Below are positions 5,207 through 12,379 of a stretch of 14,130 nucleotides of DNA, in pieces. The first letter of the stretch is position 1, and each line of letters begins with the position of its first letter. The stretch is taken from the NCBI GenBank assembly GCA_003160755.1, contig QEXZ01000027.1, positions 1 through 14,130 of the forward strand, given 5' to 3'. A model generated the notes under the pieces. The model searched no databases, had not been told where the DNA came from, and worked only from the letters and a program-made list of their open reading frames with translations. The translations under genes and the position numbers were made by a program. This DNA comes from Methanomicrobiales archaeon (GTDB taxonomy: Archaea; Halobacteriota; Syntropharchaeia; Alkanophagales; Methanospirareceae).

Positions 5207-6049
5207 ATGGTTCGCGTTGGCGTTCACGTCTCGATTGCAAAGTCGATAGATAAGGCAGTGGATCGAGCAATAGAGAAAGGTTGTGATACGTTCCAGATCT
5301 TCACGAGAAACCCCCGAGGGTGGAAGATCAAGGAGCTTACAGCGATTGATGCAAAGCGATTCACTGAGAAGGTTGAACATTCCGGGATATTCCCGCCGGT
5401 AGACCACATGCCCTACCTTCCAAATCTTGCTGCACCGACTGATGATGTTTATAAACGGTCTGTGGCATCTCTTATTGAAGAATTGAGACGGTCTGACGCT
5501 TTACATATCCCATACCTCGTCACTCACCTTGGGAGTCATCGCGGATATGGTAAAGCAGGAGGTTTTCAGAGGATAGTAGACGCAATTAACACGGCATTCA
5601 GTGAAGTTGATAATGGGGTGATGCTGCTTCTGGAGAACACCGCCGGGACAAAGAATAGTATGGGTGGGACCTTCGAGGATATTCGACATATCATGAACCG
5701 TATTGAACATAAGGAACGAATAGGAATCTGCTTTGACACCTGCCACGGCTTTGTTGCCGGGTATGATTTACGGACTGAAGAGAGCCTGAAAGCCACGATG
5801 CAGCATTTTGATGAGGTCATTGGACTTGAACATCTGAAGCTCATCCACCTCAACGATGCAAAAGCGGGTCTGAACTCGCGACTGGACCGGCATGAGCATA
5901 TTGGGCTTGGGTATATAGGGGAGGATGGTTTTCGGGTGATTCTCAAAGAAGAACACTTCAAGGAGTTGCCGATGATCCTTGAGACTCCTGTTGATAACCG
6001 GAGAGGAGATAGTGGGAATATCCAGAAGGTGAGAGAACTTGCCGGCTAA
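5207..6049 (+). CDS. nfo: Deoxyribonuclease IV (AP endonuclease)
   Basis: The protein is 280 residues, the usual length for endonuclease IV. It cleaves DNA 5' of abasic sites in base excision repair. All nine trinuclear zinc ligands can be placed: H67, H107, E143, D177, H180, H214, D227, H229 and E259. Each is exactly two positions below the Escherichia coli Nfo numbering. Family blocks seen include HVSIAKSIDKAVDRA, VTHLGSHRG, LLLENTAG, GICFDTCHGF and LIHLNDAK. The gene overlaps nth by 11 nt, so abasic-site cutting and a DNA glycosylase/lyase would be made together. The active site is intact, so an active enzyme is expected. The start is set by the strong ribosome site at 5188-5199. Confidence 0.96.
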   Translation: MVRVGVHVSIAKSIDKAVDRAIEKGCDTFQIFTRNPRGWKIKELTAIDAKRFTEKVEHSGIFPPVDHMPYLPNLAAPTDDVYKRSVASLIEELRRSDALHIPYLVTHLGSHRGYGKAGGFQRIVDAINTAFSEVDNGVMLLLENTAGTKNSMGGTFEDIRHIMNRIEHKERIGICFDTCHGFVAGYDLRTEESLKATMQHFDEVIGLEHLKLIHLNDAKAGLNSRLDRHEHIGLGYIGEDGFRVILKEEHFKELPMILETPVDNRRGDSGNIQKVRELAG

Positions 6050-6686
6050 TATTGAGAAGCTCGTGCAGGTTCTTAAAGAACGGTATCAAGACAAAACATC
6101 GGCATTCATGGATGTATCAACGAGAAAAGACCCTTTTATAACCCTGATTTCATGCCTTTTAAGTCTTAGAACCAGGGATGAAGTGACTGCCAGGGCTTCA
6201 GAGCGGTTATTTGCACTGGCAAAAACTCCTGAAGAGATGTTAAACCTCAAAAAAGAGGAGATAGCGGCTGCAATCTATCCTGTTGGATTCTACAAGAGAA
6301 AGGCTGAGCAAATCAGTGATATCTGTCGTGTCTTAGTCGAGAAGTACGATTCACATGTCCCGGACAACCTGGAAGAACTCTTGAAACTCAGGGGTGTTGG
6401 TAGAAAGACCGCAAATATCGTTATCACCATGGGTTATAATAAACCCGGTATCGCAGTTGATACACATGTCCACCGTATATCCAACCGCCTGGGACTCGTA
6501 TCAACCAAAAGTCCGAATCAGACAGAATTTGCTCTCCGAAAAACGCTTCCAAAGCAGTACTGGATAGTCTTTAACGACCTCCTCGTCATGCATGGCAAAA
6601 CTATATGCACGCCTATCAGCCCGAAGTGCAGTATCTGCCCGATTACTGAGTATTGCAAAAGAGCTGGCGTAACGCGTTATAGATAA
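6039..6686 (+). CDS. nth: Endonuclease III (DNA glycosylase/AP lyase)
   Basis: The protein is 215 residues. Endonuclease III removes oxidised pyrimidines and nicks the resulting abasic site. The helix-hairpin-helix LRGVGRKTAN carries the catalytic Lys (K123), and VDTHVHR carries the catalytic Asp (D141). The C-terminal C-x6-C-x2-C-x5-C loop (C190, C197, C200, C206) binds a [4Fe-4S] cluster. LLSLRTRDEVT replaces the bacterial LSAQATD segment, as in many archaeal homologues. I chose TTG 6039, because GAAGGTGA (about 6025-6032) is correctly spaced before it and no ATG occurs before residue 24. The gene overlaps nfo by 11 nt. Substrate range (thymine glycol-type lesions or mismatches) cannot be decided by eye. 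Confidence 0.93.
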   Translation: MPANIEKLVQVLKERYQDKTSAFMDVSTRKDPFITLISCLLSLRTRDEVTARASERLFALAKTPEEMLNLKKEEIAAAIYPVGFYKRKAEQISDICRVLVEKYDSHVPDNLEELLKLRGVGRKTANIVITMGYNKPGIAVDTHVHRISNRLGLVSTKSPNQTEFALRKTLPKQYWIVFNDLLVMHGKTICTPISPKCSICPITEYCKRAGVTRYR

Positions 6687-6766
6687 GCCTCATTTGAAGT
6701 TGCGTGTATGACTTTATACATAACTTGGAGTATGCGAAAGTTTCATATTTTATTTGTGCCTTCAGT

Positions 6767-7237
6767 TTACAGTATCAATTTTTTTGTGAAATTCACATGC
6801 GTTCGAGTAAAGCCCACCTGCTCGTAAAATCGTTGTGCCTCGACACGAAATTTTTTCGTTGTCACTTCAATAGAGACACAGCCTCGCTTCTGTGCTTCCT
6901 GTTCAAGTCGCAACACGAGTTGAGCGCCTGTACCTTTACCGCGAAACGTTTCCTGCACAATCAATTCCTGAATCTCTCCCACCAGCCCAGCATGATGGAG
7001 CTGAGGCTCGATATGGAGGCTTGCAAAACCTACAACACACCCATCGCTCTCGGCAGCGTAGTACAACACTGTGTCGTCACGAAGATTTTGAACGAAGACA
7101 TCATGGAAAGACTCACGATCAAGCGAGACTTCCATCAAAGAAGTGACCAGATTATAAACCGATGCTTCGTCGGATTCCGTAGATGGTCGAATGCACATCT
7201 GTTCCATCATTTGCTTAATGGGCAGTCCCACGCTCAT
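6767..7237 (-). CDS. GNAT N-acetyltransferase, PhnO-like
   Basis: The protein is 156 residues from ATG 7237, chosen because AGGTGG lies 5 nt upstream; GTG 7246 would overlap that site. It is a single GNAT domain with the acetyl-CoA loop RGKGTG (99-104) and the late motif AQRFYEQVGF (134-143). Several segments closely resemble E. coli aminoalkylphosphonate acetyltransferase PhnO as I recall it: the N-terminal IRPSTESDEASVY, NLRDD, LHIEPQLHH, VGEIQELIV and the FTKKL ending. That enzyme N-acetylates small amino compounds such as aminomethylphosphonate. The actual substrate here is unknown and no phosphonate genes are nearby. It is the last gene of the suf-isf-afpA operon, 14 nt after afpA. Family is sure; the PhnO-like assignment is moderate. 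Confidence 0.8.
   Translation of the reverse strand: MSVGLPIKQMMEQMCIRPSTESDEASVYNLVTSLMEVSLDRESFHDVFVQNLRDDTVLYYAAESDGCVVGFASLHIEPQLHHAGLVGEIQELIVQETFRGKGTGAQLVLRLEQEAQKRGCVSIEVTTKKFRVEAQRFYEQVGFTRTHVNFTKKLIL
6779..6785 (+). terminator. T-run that may end nth transcription
   Basis: Seven T residues occur about 90 nt after the nth stop, inside the 3' end of the convergent acetyltransferase gene. It is the first T-run downstream of nth. The 6687-6766 spacer itself has no clear signal. Confidence 0.3.
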
Positions 7238-7251
7238 GACAACCACCTACT

Positions 7252-7836
7252 TTAACTATTTGCTTCTATATTCTTCTTCACCACATCTTCTATCTCCTCC
7301 ACTCGACTTAAGACGGTGATACCACGCATTCTTCGCAACCTCTCTACGTTCTCCACATCCTCTTTCCGCATTCGTAACTTCAGGTCCCTGCCGTTGGGCA
7401 GCTTTGTTATTATTTCGCCCTCTTTCTGGTCCACGGGCAAGATATACACAGGCACGTCCGCCTTCATGGCTTGTGCTACCGAATTTGTAATCAGCGAATC
7501 CGCGATGCAATGTGCTATCTTTGCCACCGTATTTGCCGTAGCAGGAGCGATTAAAACGAAATCGTATTTGCCTAACTGTATTTTTCCTGATAGGAAAGGA
7601 GCATTTGGTCCCAACTCGGGACTTACCTTTGGAAAAAGCTCTTTAACTTCTTTCAAGAGCTTGTAGAACTTTAAAACGACCTTTCCCTCCCTGGAGAGGT
7701 AAACATGAACCTCTAAGTTGTACTCATTTGTGAGTTCCTCCATGAGACTCACGCACTCGGTTAACTGATCCCCGGAGCCTGTAATCCCCCATGCTATCCT
7801 AACATGCTTACCCTCTTCAAAGCTCTTTCCTTCCAC
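7252..7836 (-). CDS. afpA: Archaeoflavoprotein AfpA family
   Basis: The protein is 194 residues from GTG 7836, eight nt after a GGAGGTGA ribosome site; GTG 7848 lies within that site. The fold is that of the flavoprotein/decarboxylase (HFCD) family: HVRIAWGITGSGDQL at the start (11-25), then YDFVLIAPATANTVAKIAHC (91-110) with the flavin-binding APATANT, ADSLITN and DVPVYILPVDQ. This pattern matches the archaeoflavoprotein AfpA family described from Archaeoglobus, an FMN protein proposed as an electron carrier. Here it directly follows an iron-sulfur flavoprotein gene, overlapping it by 20 nt, so the two probably exchange electrons or act on one partner. Physiological donor and acceptor are unknown. 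The alternative, a CoaB/CoaC-like or UbiX-like enzyme, is less likely. Confidence 0.85.
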   Translation of the reverse strand: MEGKSFEEGKHVRIAWGITGSGDQLTECVSLMEELTNEYNLEVHVYLSREGKVVLKFYKLLKEVKELFPKVSPELGPNAPFLSGKIQLGKYDFVLIAPATANTVAKIAHCIADSLITNSVAQAMKADVPVYILPVDQKEGEIITKLPNGRDLKLRMRKEDVENVERLRRMRGITVLSRVEEIEDVVKKNIEANS

Positions 7837-8497
7837 CTTCTCTTTCACCTCCTTTTTTATTCATCATAAAACAAACCTCCATGACTCTATTCATCGTCTT
7901 ATAAAGGCTTTTCACGCCTTCTTTATCCTCTTTAACGCCTGCTGCACCTTTATCCCTCGACCAGAAGGTTGCACCGAGGTTCGCACCGAAAGGACCTCCA
8001 CCCACGGGAAACATCTCATTTATCAAATAAAAATCAACTATTGACCTGATTGCGAGTTCCTGTCCACCTATACGGTCACCTCCATCCGCAACTGCTGCTC
8101 CTACTTTTCCACGGAGCGCGTGAGGATTGCTCGCTGCAAATGCCCTCATCCTGTCGATAACCACTTTTGCCTGCCCGCTGAGTGTTCCCTGATAAACTGG
8201 CGTTCCAATCAAAATAGCATCTGCCCATTCAAACCCCGAATATACCTCATTCATCGCATCGTCGTGAATACAACTTCCTTCTTTGATACAGTGGTCGCAG
8301 TGTATGCAGAAGTTGAGCTTCTTACCACGAACAGAAAAATATCGCGTCTCGGCGTTCCATTTCTCCTCTACGTACCTTAACGCCTCCTTAACTATCCAGT
8401 CGGTAGCTGCTACTCTTGGACTTCCAGAGATACCAAAAAGTTTTAGCATTCGTCTATGTTTCTTTGGTAAAGCCTTCTTTTTAAAGAAAGGTTTCAC
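7817..8497 (-). CDS. Iron-sulfur flavoprotein (Isf family)
   Basis: The protein is 226 residues from GTG 8497, placed 8 nt after GGAG and overlapping the sufB stop by 4 nt (GTGA). ATG 8449 is a possible later start but has no ribosome site; the first 16 residues are basic. The domain is a flavodoxin-like fold with FMN loops GISGSPR (22-28) and GTPVYQGTLSG (98-108). Between them is the compact cluster motif C-x2-C-x2-C-x5-C (C64, C67, C70, C76), the hallmark of Isf proteins, which carry FMN plus a [4Fe-4S] cluster. Known family members accept electrons from ferredoxin and can reduce oxygen or peroxide. Cotranscription with sufBC suggests a role linked to cluster assembly or oxidant defence, which is inference. 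Confidence 0.9.
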   Translation of the reverse strand: MKPFFKKKALPKKHRRMLKLFGISGSPRVAATDWIVKEALRYVEEKWNAETRYFSVRGKKLNFCIHCDHCIKEGSCIHDDAMNEVYSGFEWADAILIGTPVYQGTLSGQAKVVIDRMRAFAASNPHALRGKVGAAVADGGDRIGGQELAIRSIVDFYLINEMFPVGGGPFGANLGATFWSRDKGAAGVKEDKEGVKSLYKTMNRVMEVCFMMNKKGGEREGGRKEL

Positions 8498-9714
8498 ATC
8501 ACCTTCTCCAGACTCATATCAAACATCTTCTTCGTCTCCCGTGCAAGCGCATCCGGAAGACCTGTAATGTCAACATTTAAGAACCCGCGTATAATCACCG
8601 AAGTGGCTTCCTCCTCGCTCAAACCCCTTGCCATCAGGTATTGAATCTCCTCCTCCGCAACCTTACCCACCGCAGCTTCATGCGAAAGGTCGAGGTCTTT
8701 TCGTGTCGCTTTAAGCTCTGGAATCGAATCTACTTCCGCAGTATCAGAAAGCATCAATCCCCTGCATTCGATGTGCCCCTTTGCATTTGCCCCTTCTCCA
8801 ATGACATCACTACGTGCGATGACCGTTGCATTATCGGCAGCAATCACCCTCGATATGATCTCCGACCTGCTTCCTTCGCCCCGAAGCACAGCCCTTGACC
8901 CTGAATCAATCTTTGTATCTCCGTGTGCATATATAATTGTCTGGAAGGTTGCCCTTGCATTTCTACCCACGCAATAAGCGGTTGGATACATTTGGAGCGA
9001 TTTAACAGGTGTCATTAAGATGTAGTTGCTGATAAAAGCTCCGTCATCCTCAATCACCACTGCACTTCTTGGTCTGACTTCCATACCACGGCTCCAGTTG
9101 TGTATCATAGTAAAAGTAATCTTTGCACCTTTCTTCACGTAAAATTCAGAAACGCCGAGATGCAGTGCGGAATTGACCGCGTGAGAGACGGAACAGCCAG
9201 TGATGATATGCAGTTCTGAGTCTTCTTCTGCAATTATAATATTGTGCACCTTCTGCCCGATTTTATCGGTGGTGATGAAGAGACATGACTGCACCGGCAT
9301 CGTTACCTTTTTGCCCGCTTCCGACCTGATAAAGTACCCATGTGTCTGCTCTAATTCAACTTCCGCGGTGTATTTATCCATATCCACGGGAACTGCTTTC
9401 CAAAGATAACCTTTTAGCCAATCATGTTCCTTTAAAGCATCTGTCGTGCTCATGAGCTCCAAACCAGGGTATTTAACCGTTGAAAATACCACGGAACAGT
9501 CTCGCTGCAAAAAAGAACCAGACCGGTCTTTCTCAGAAGGTTCAATACCTGCGTCGAGCAGGTCTTGCTGATATTCTTCCGGAAATTCGTCCAGTGAGTT
9601 GAGAGCATCGTGTTCTCTCCCGGTGACAAAATTCTCAATCGCGATGTCTTCGCCTAAAGCCGCTTTTTTCGTCTTTGCACGTCCTGCACGCTCAATGAGC
9701 TCTTTTTTCGTCAT
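8494..9714 (-). CDS. sufB: SufB/SmsB Fe-S cluster assembly scaffold
   Basis: The protein is 406 residues and starts at ATG 9714 inside the sufC stop (ATGA, 4-nt overlap). It is a SufB/SufD family scaffold: a helical N-terminus, a long beta-helix core rich in short strands, and the C-terminal block LSHEAAVGKVAEEEIQYLMARGLSEEEA (344-371, seen in parts) that docks SufC. With SufC it would form the minimal archaeal (SMS-type) machine that builds [Fe-S] clusters in the cytoplasm. No SufD or SufS desulfurase is encoded alongside, as expected where sulfide is the sulfur source. At the place of E. coli SufB C405 the sequence reads IPELKA (332-337), with no Cys. C317 (HIECRG) and E334 are candidates for cluster ligands. 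The residue assignments are by-eye alignment. Confidence 0.92.
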   Translation of the reverse strand: MTKKELIERAGRAKTKKAALGEDIAIENFVTGREHDALNSLDEFPEEYQQDLLDAGIEPSEKDRSGSFLQRDCSVVFSTVKYPGLELMSTTDALKEHDWLKGYLWKAVPVDMDKYTAEVELEQTHGYFIRSEAGKKVTMPVQSCLFITTDKIGQKVHNIIIAEEDSELHIITGCSVSHAVNSALHLGVSEFYVKKGAKITFTMIHNWSRGMEVRPRSAVVIEDDGAFISNYILMTPVKSLQMYPTAYCVGRNARATFQTIIYAHGDTKIDSGSRAVLRGEGSRSEIISRVIAADNATVIARSDVIGEGANAKGHIECRGLMLSDTAEVDSIPELKATRKDLDLSHEAAVGKVAEEEIQYLMARGLSEEEATSVIIRGFLNVDITGLPDALARETKKMFDMSLEKVM

Positions 9715-10472
9715 TCCGTACCAACCTCTTTACTACATAACTCTACACATTTTTCAAAACCGCTCTCCATGACGTTCTTTGTTATCTCGTCAGGCATTCC
9801 AGAGCAGGCTATCCGCCCTTCAAGCATCACATGTGCACGGTCTACCTTTATGTGGCGCATTATAGACCCACTATGTGTAATTATAAGCCCTGCTTTCTTT
9901 CTTTTACTTGGTCTCTTGTTTCTATCCAGAAGCTCACTCATTATCCCGCCTATGAGCTCTATGTTCTCGACATCCACGCCAGAGTCAGGTTCATCGAACA
10001 TGATGAAGTCCGGGGATTGTGCGAGCAGTTGCAGTATCTCCGACCTTTTGACCTCTCCGCCAGAAAAGCCAAGGTTCACATCCCGGTTCAAGAAATCAAC
10101 AGAGATATTAAGCCTTTTTGCAAGTACTATCAGGTTCTCATCTATTCTTTCCTCTTTTCTTCCCTGTGCAATATTTACCATATCGCCGAGCTTTACACCT
10201 CTTATCACAGGCGGGTGCTGGAAGGACATACCCATTCCTAATTTCACACGTTCGTTGGTCGGCAAATTGATTATATCAACGCCTTTAAACGTCATAATCC
10301 CTCCTGTGACCTTATAATTGGGCAAACCAAGGATTGTCATCAGAAGTGTTGTCTTTCCACAGCCATTGGGTCCAAATAATACGTGCACCTCTCCTCGTTC
10401 GATATTAAGAGTTAAATCCCGTATAATCTCCTTCCCTTTCACTTCCACAGTCAAATCTTTTATTTCCAGCAT
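9711..10472 (-). CDS. sufC: SufC/SmsC ABC-type ATPase for Fe-S assembly
   Basis: The protein is 253 residues, standard for SufC. It is a soluble ABC ATPase: Walker A GPNGCGKT (34-41), Q-loop Q85 (MSFQHPP), signature FSGGE (136-140), Walker B FIMFDEPDSGVD (156-167) and switch His H200 (IITHSG). It hydrolyses ATP to remodel the SufB scaffold during cluster assembly. A short basic insert (RNKRPSKRKK, 184-193) precedes the switch strand. It is the first gene of the leftward operon, with its stop overlapping the sufB start. ATG 10472 follows GAGGGT at about 12 nt. The promoter (10509-10522) and a 30-bp palindrome (10525-10554) lie upstream. All ATPase motifs are intact. Confidence 0.94.
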   Translation of the reverse strand: MLEIKDLTVEVKGKEIIRDLTLNIERGEVHVLFGPNGCGKTTLLMTILGLPNYKVTGGIMTFKGVDIINLPTNERVKLGMGMSFQHPPVIRGVKLGDMVNIAQGRKEERIDENLIVLAKRLNISVDFLNRDVNLGFSGGEVKRSEILQLLAQSPDFIMFDEPDSGVDVENIELIGGIMSELLDRNKRPSKRKKAGLIITHSGSIMRHIKVDRAHVMLEGRIACSGMPDEITKNVMESGFEKCVELCSKEVGTE

Positions 10473-10508
10473 TTTTTATTACCCTCTTCTTAAAGGAATA
10501 ACTTCATT

Positions 10509-10522
10509 CCTATATAAACTTT
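10509..10522 (-). promoter_or_regulatory. Putative TATA box of the suf operon
   Basis: Read on the minus strand, AAAGTTTATATAGG is a good archaeal TATA box about 40 nt before ATG 10472. Transcription would begin near 10487-10490. The palindrome at 10525-10554 abuts its upstream side. Confidence 0.55.
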
Positions 10523-10524
10523 TA

Positions 10525-10554
10525 GTATTTGTATAGGGCTAGCTAAACAAATAC
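10525..10554. promoter_or_regulatory. 30-bp imperfect palindrome, candidate operator
   Basis: GTATTTGTATAG (10525-10536) and CTAAACAAATAC (10543-10554) are inverted arms matching at 11 of 12 positions, with a 6-bp centre. The site sits directly upstream of the suf TATA box and about 85 bp from the fwd TATA box. Such symmetry suits a dimeric regulator that recruits or blocks transcription factors at the suf promoter. The regulator is unknown. Confidence 0.55.
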
Positions 10555-10630
10555 AGATCGCACAACTTTAAATTTAAATAAAGAATGCACGTGAATTTCG
10601 TGAACCCTGTGTAACAAGGAAAAAAAATAC

Positions 10631-10644
10631 CGAAAGATTTAAAT
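10631..10644 (+). promoter_or_regulatory. Putative BRE/TATA element of the fwd operon
   Basis: CGAAAGATTTAAATG combines a purine-rich BRE-like stretch with a TATA-like centre about 36 nt before ATG 10676. No ribosome site precedes that ATG, so the message would have a leader of about 10 nt or none. Further upstream a second AT-rich run (10566-10582) and a direct repeat CGTGAA (10590 and 10599 region) occur. Confidence 0.5.
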
Positions 10645-10675
10645 GTTAGTTTGTATGAAGTAAAATCTGATAAAA

Positions 10676-11056
10676 ATGGGGACAAAAGTAAACTTGATAA
10701 GTGGGAGAACTATCGTGCAGGGTCAAAATTTAGATAGCAAGCTTTCGGAAGCGTACTTCAATGAAGTGGCGACCTGTGAGTTAAATGGAAGCGATATGGA
10801 AAAACTGGGTGTGGCTGCGGATGAGCGAGTGAAGGTAAAAACGAATTATGGAGAAGTGGTGGTGAAAGCGAAGGAAAAAGCGGGGACCCCTGAGGGGGTT
10901 ATTTTTATCCCTATGGGGCCCTGGGCAAATGCTCTCGTGAGCGGAGATACACACGGTGCTGGTATGCCTTCTTATAAGGGTATAGACGCGGAGATAGAGC
11001 CCACAGAGGAGGAGGTTTTGCAGGTAAAAGCGTTGATGAAGACGTATATGGAATAG
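10676..11056 (+). CDS. fwdD: Formylmethanofuran dehydrogenase subunit D
   Basis: The protein is 126 residues. It forms the molybdopterin-dinucleotide binding (MopB C-terminal) domain that completes the metal site of the catalytic subunit FwdB. Seen are the N-terminal NLISGRTIVQGQ, the central strands ERVKVKTNYGEVVVKA, and the family signature GDTHGAGMPSYKG (about 90-102), the stretch that in FwdD/FmdD subunits contacts the cofactor. The complex catalyses reversible conversion of CO2 plus methanofuran and reduced ferredoxin to formylmethanofuran, the first step of methanogenesis or the last step of reverse methanogenesis. It is the first gene of the operon, 17 nt ahead of fwdB. A leaderless start is likely. 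The tungsten or molybdenum isoform cannot be told from this subunit. Confidence 0.93.
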   Translation: MGTKVNLISGRTIVQGQNLDSKLSEAYFNEVATCELNGSDMEKLGVAADERVKVKTNYGEVVVKAKEKAGTPEGVIFIPMGPWANALVSGDTHGAGMPSYKGIDAEIEPTEEEVLQVKALMKTYME

Positions 11057-11073
11057 GAGGTAAAAAAGGAAAA

Positions 11074-12378
11074 ATGGCAGAAATTACGGACGTTGTATGC
11101 TCCTTGTGCGGATGTGTGTGCGATGACATCGTGGTGGAAGTTGAGGATAACAAAGTAACGAAAGTGAAGAAAGGAGCATGTGCAGTGGGGAAGAGCAAGT
11201 TAATGGGACATGGAAGGATAGAAAGCCCTGCGATAAGAGAGAACGGCAGCTTGAAGGAGTGTTCTTACGACGATGCGATAAAGAAGGCTGCGGAGATACT
11301 GGCGGCTGCGAGAAGACCGCTTTTGTATGGCTGGAGTTCTACGGTCTGTGAGGCAGACAAAGTAGGAGTAGAGCTTGCAGAGGAGATAGGTGCGGTTATA
11401 GATAATACCGCTTCGGTCTGTCACGGGCCTTCAGTGCTGGCGATTCAGGACGTTGGACTGCCGAGTTGCACGCTGGGAGAGGTAAAAAACCGTGCAGACC
11501 TTGTTATATACTGGGGTGCAAATCCCGCCGCTGCACATGCCAATCACATGAAGCGGTACTCGTATATCTCAAAGGGGTACTGGACGGAAGAAGGCAAAAA
11601 GAACAAGAAGCTTGTCGTGGTGGACGTAAGGAAGACAGCGACGGCGAAGATGGCGGATGTGTTCCTGCAGATAGAGCAAGGGAAAGATTATCTGGTGTTA
11701 TCTGCGTTACGGGCTCTTTTATATGGCTATGACGATGTGGTGCCGGAAGAAGTAGGTGGCATTTCAAAGAAAGACCTGTTAGAGACCGTGAAGATGATTA
11801 AGGAGTCAAAGTTCGGGATAACGTTCTTCGGTATGGGCGTGACGCACACCAGGGGAAGGCACAATAACATCGTTAATGCGATAGAGATGACGAGAGCGGC
11901 TCATACACACACCAAGTTCAGCATAATGCCAATGCGCGGGCATTACAACGTAGCGGGAATTAATCAAGTATGCACATGGGAAACGGGGTTTCCATTTGCC
12001 GTTGACTTAACCCGTGGTTACGCGTGGTATAACCCGGGAGAGGTATCGGCTACTGACCTTTTAATTAGGCGCGAGTGTGATGCTGCGTTGATAATCGCTT
12101 CGGACCCAGGTGCGCATTTTCCGGGTGAGTCAATAAGACACTTATCTAAGATTCCTGTCATTCAGATAGACCCGTTCCCGAATCCGACAACCGAATTTGC
12201 AGACGTTGTCATTCCGGCTGCGATAAGTGGCGTGGAAGCGGAGGGGAACGTCTATCGGATGGACAATATACCTATACGACTGCGTAAGTTAGTAGATACG
12301 GAATACATAGCGGATGAGGAGATAATGAAGAGGATACTGGAAGAAGTGAGAGCGATAAAGGAAAAGGAGGGCGAATAA
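11074..12378 (+). CDS. fwdB: Formylmethanofuran dehydrogenase subunit B (catalytic)
   Basis: The protein is 434 residues, the usual length. It is the tungsto- or molybdopterin subunit that reduces CO2 to formate. Near the N-terminus a cluster of cysteines (C9, C12, C14, C16) and C36 in GACAVG provide the ligands of a [4Fe-4S] cluster. C116 in ASVCHGPS, followed by His, matches the metal-ligand Cys (not selenocysteine) of known FwdB. Conserved cofactor-binding stretches include VIYWGANPAAAH, MPMRGHYNVAGINQ, ASDPGAHFPG and a C-terminal FADVVIPAAISGVEAEGN. A GGAGGT ribosome site lies 12-17 nt before ATG 11074. It works with FwdD, which closes the cofactor pocket, and FwdA, which receives the formate through an internal tunnel. 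Confidence 0.95.
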   Translation: MAEITDVVCSLCGCVCDDIVVEVEDNKVTKVKKGACAVGKSKLMGHGRIESPAIRENGSLKECSYDDAIKKAAEILAAARRPLLYGWSSTVCEADKVGVELAEEIGAVIDNTASVCHGPSVLAIQDVGLPSCTLGEVKNRADLVIYWGANPAAAHANHMKRYSYISKGYWTEEGKKNKKLVVVDVRKTATAKMADVFLQIEQGKDYLVLSALRALLYGYDDVVPEEVGGISKKDLLETVKMIKESKFGITFFGMGVTHTRGRHNNIVNAIEMTRAAHTHTKFSIMPMRGHYNVAGINQVCTWETGFPFAVDLTRGYAWYNPGEVSATDLLIRRECDAALIIASDPGAHFPGESIRHLSKIPVIQIDPFPNPTTEFADVVIPAAISGVEAEGNVYRMDNIPIRLRKLVDTEYIADEEIMKRILEEVRAIKEKEGE

Positions 12379-12379
12379 A

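Noticed and set aside
6704..7255. A 183-codon plus-strand open frame.
   Set aside because: It is antisense to the acetyltransferase, which shows clear GNAT motifs; the plus-strand peptide has none.
7316..7666. A 116-codon plus-strand open frame with hydrophobic stretches.
   Set aside because: It is the complement of afpA and follows its codon pattern; no start signals.
9769..10317. A 182-codon plus-strand open frame.
   Set aside because: It is antisense to sufC, whose ATPase motifs are all intact, and its peptide is low-complexity Ser/Ile/Phe.
10611..10624. Near-palindrome CCTGTGTAACAAGG upstream of fwdD.
   Set aside because: Only the outer three bases on each side pair well; this is expected by chance.
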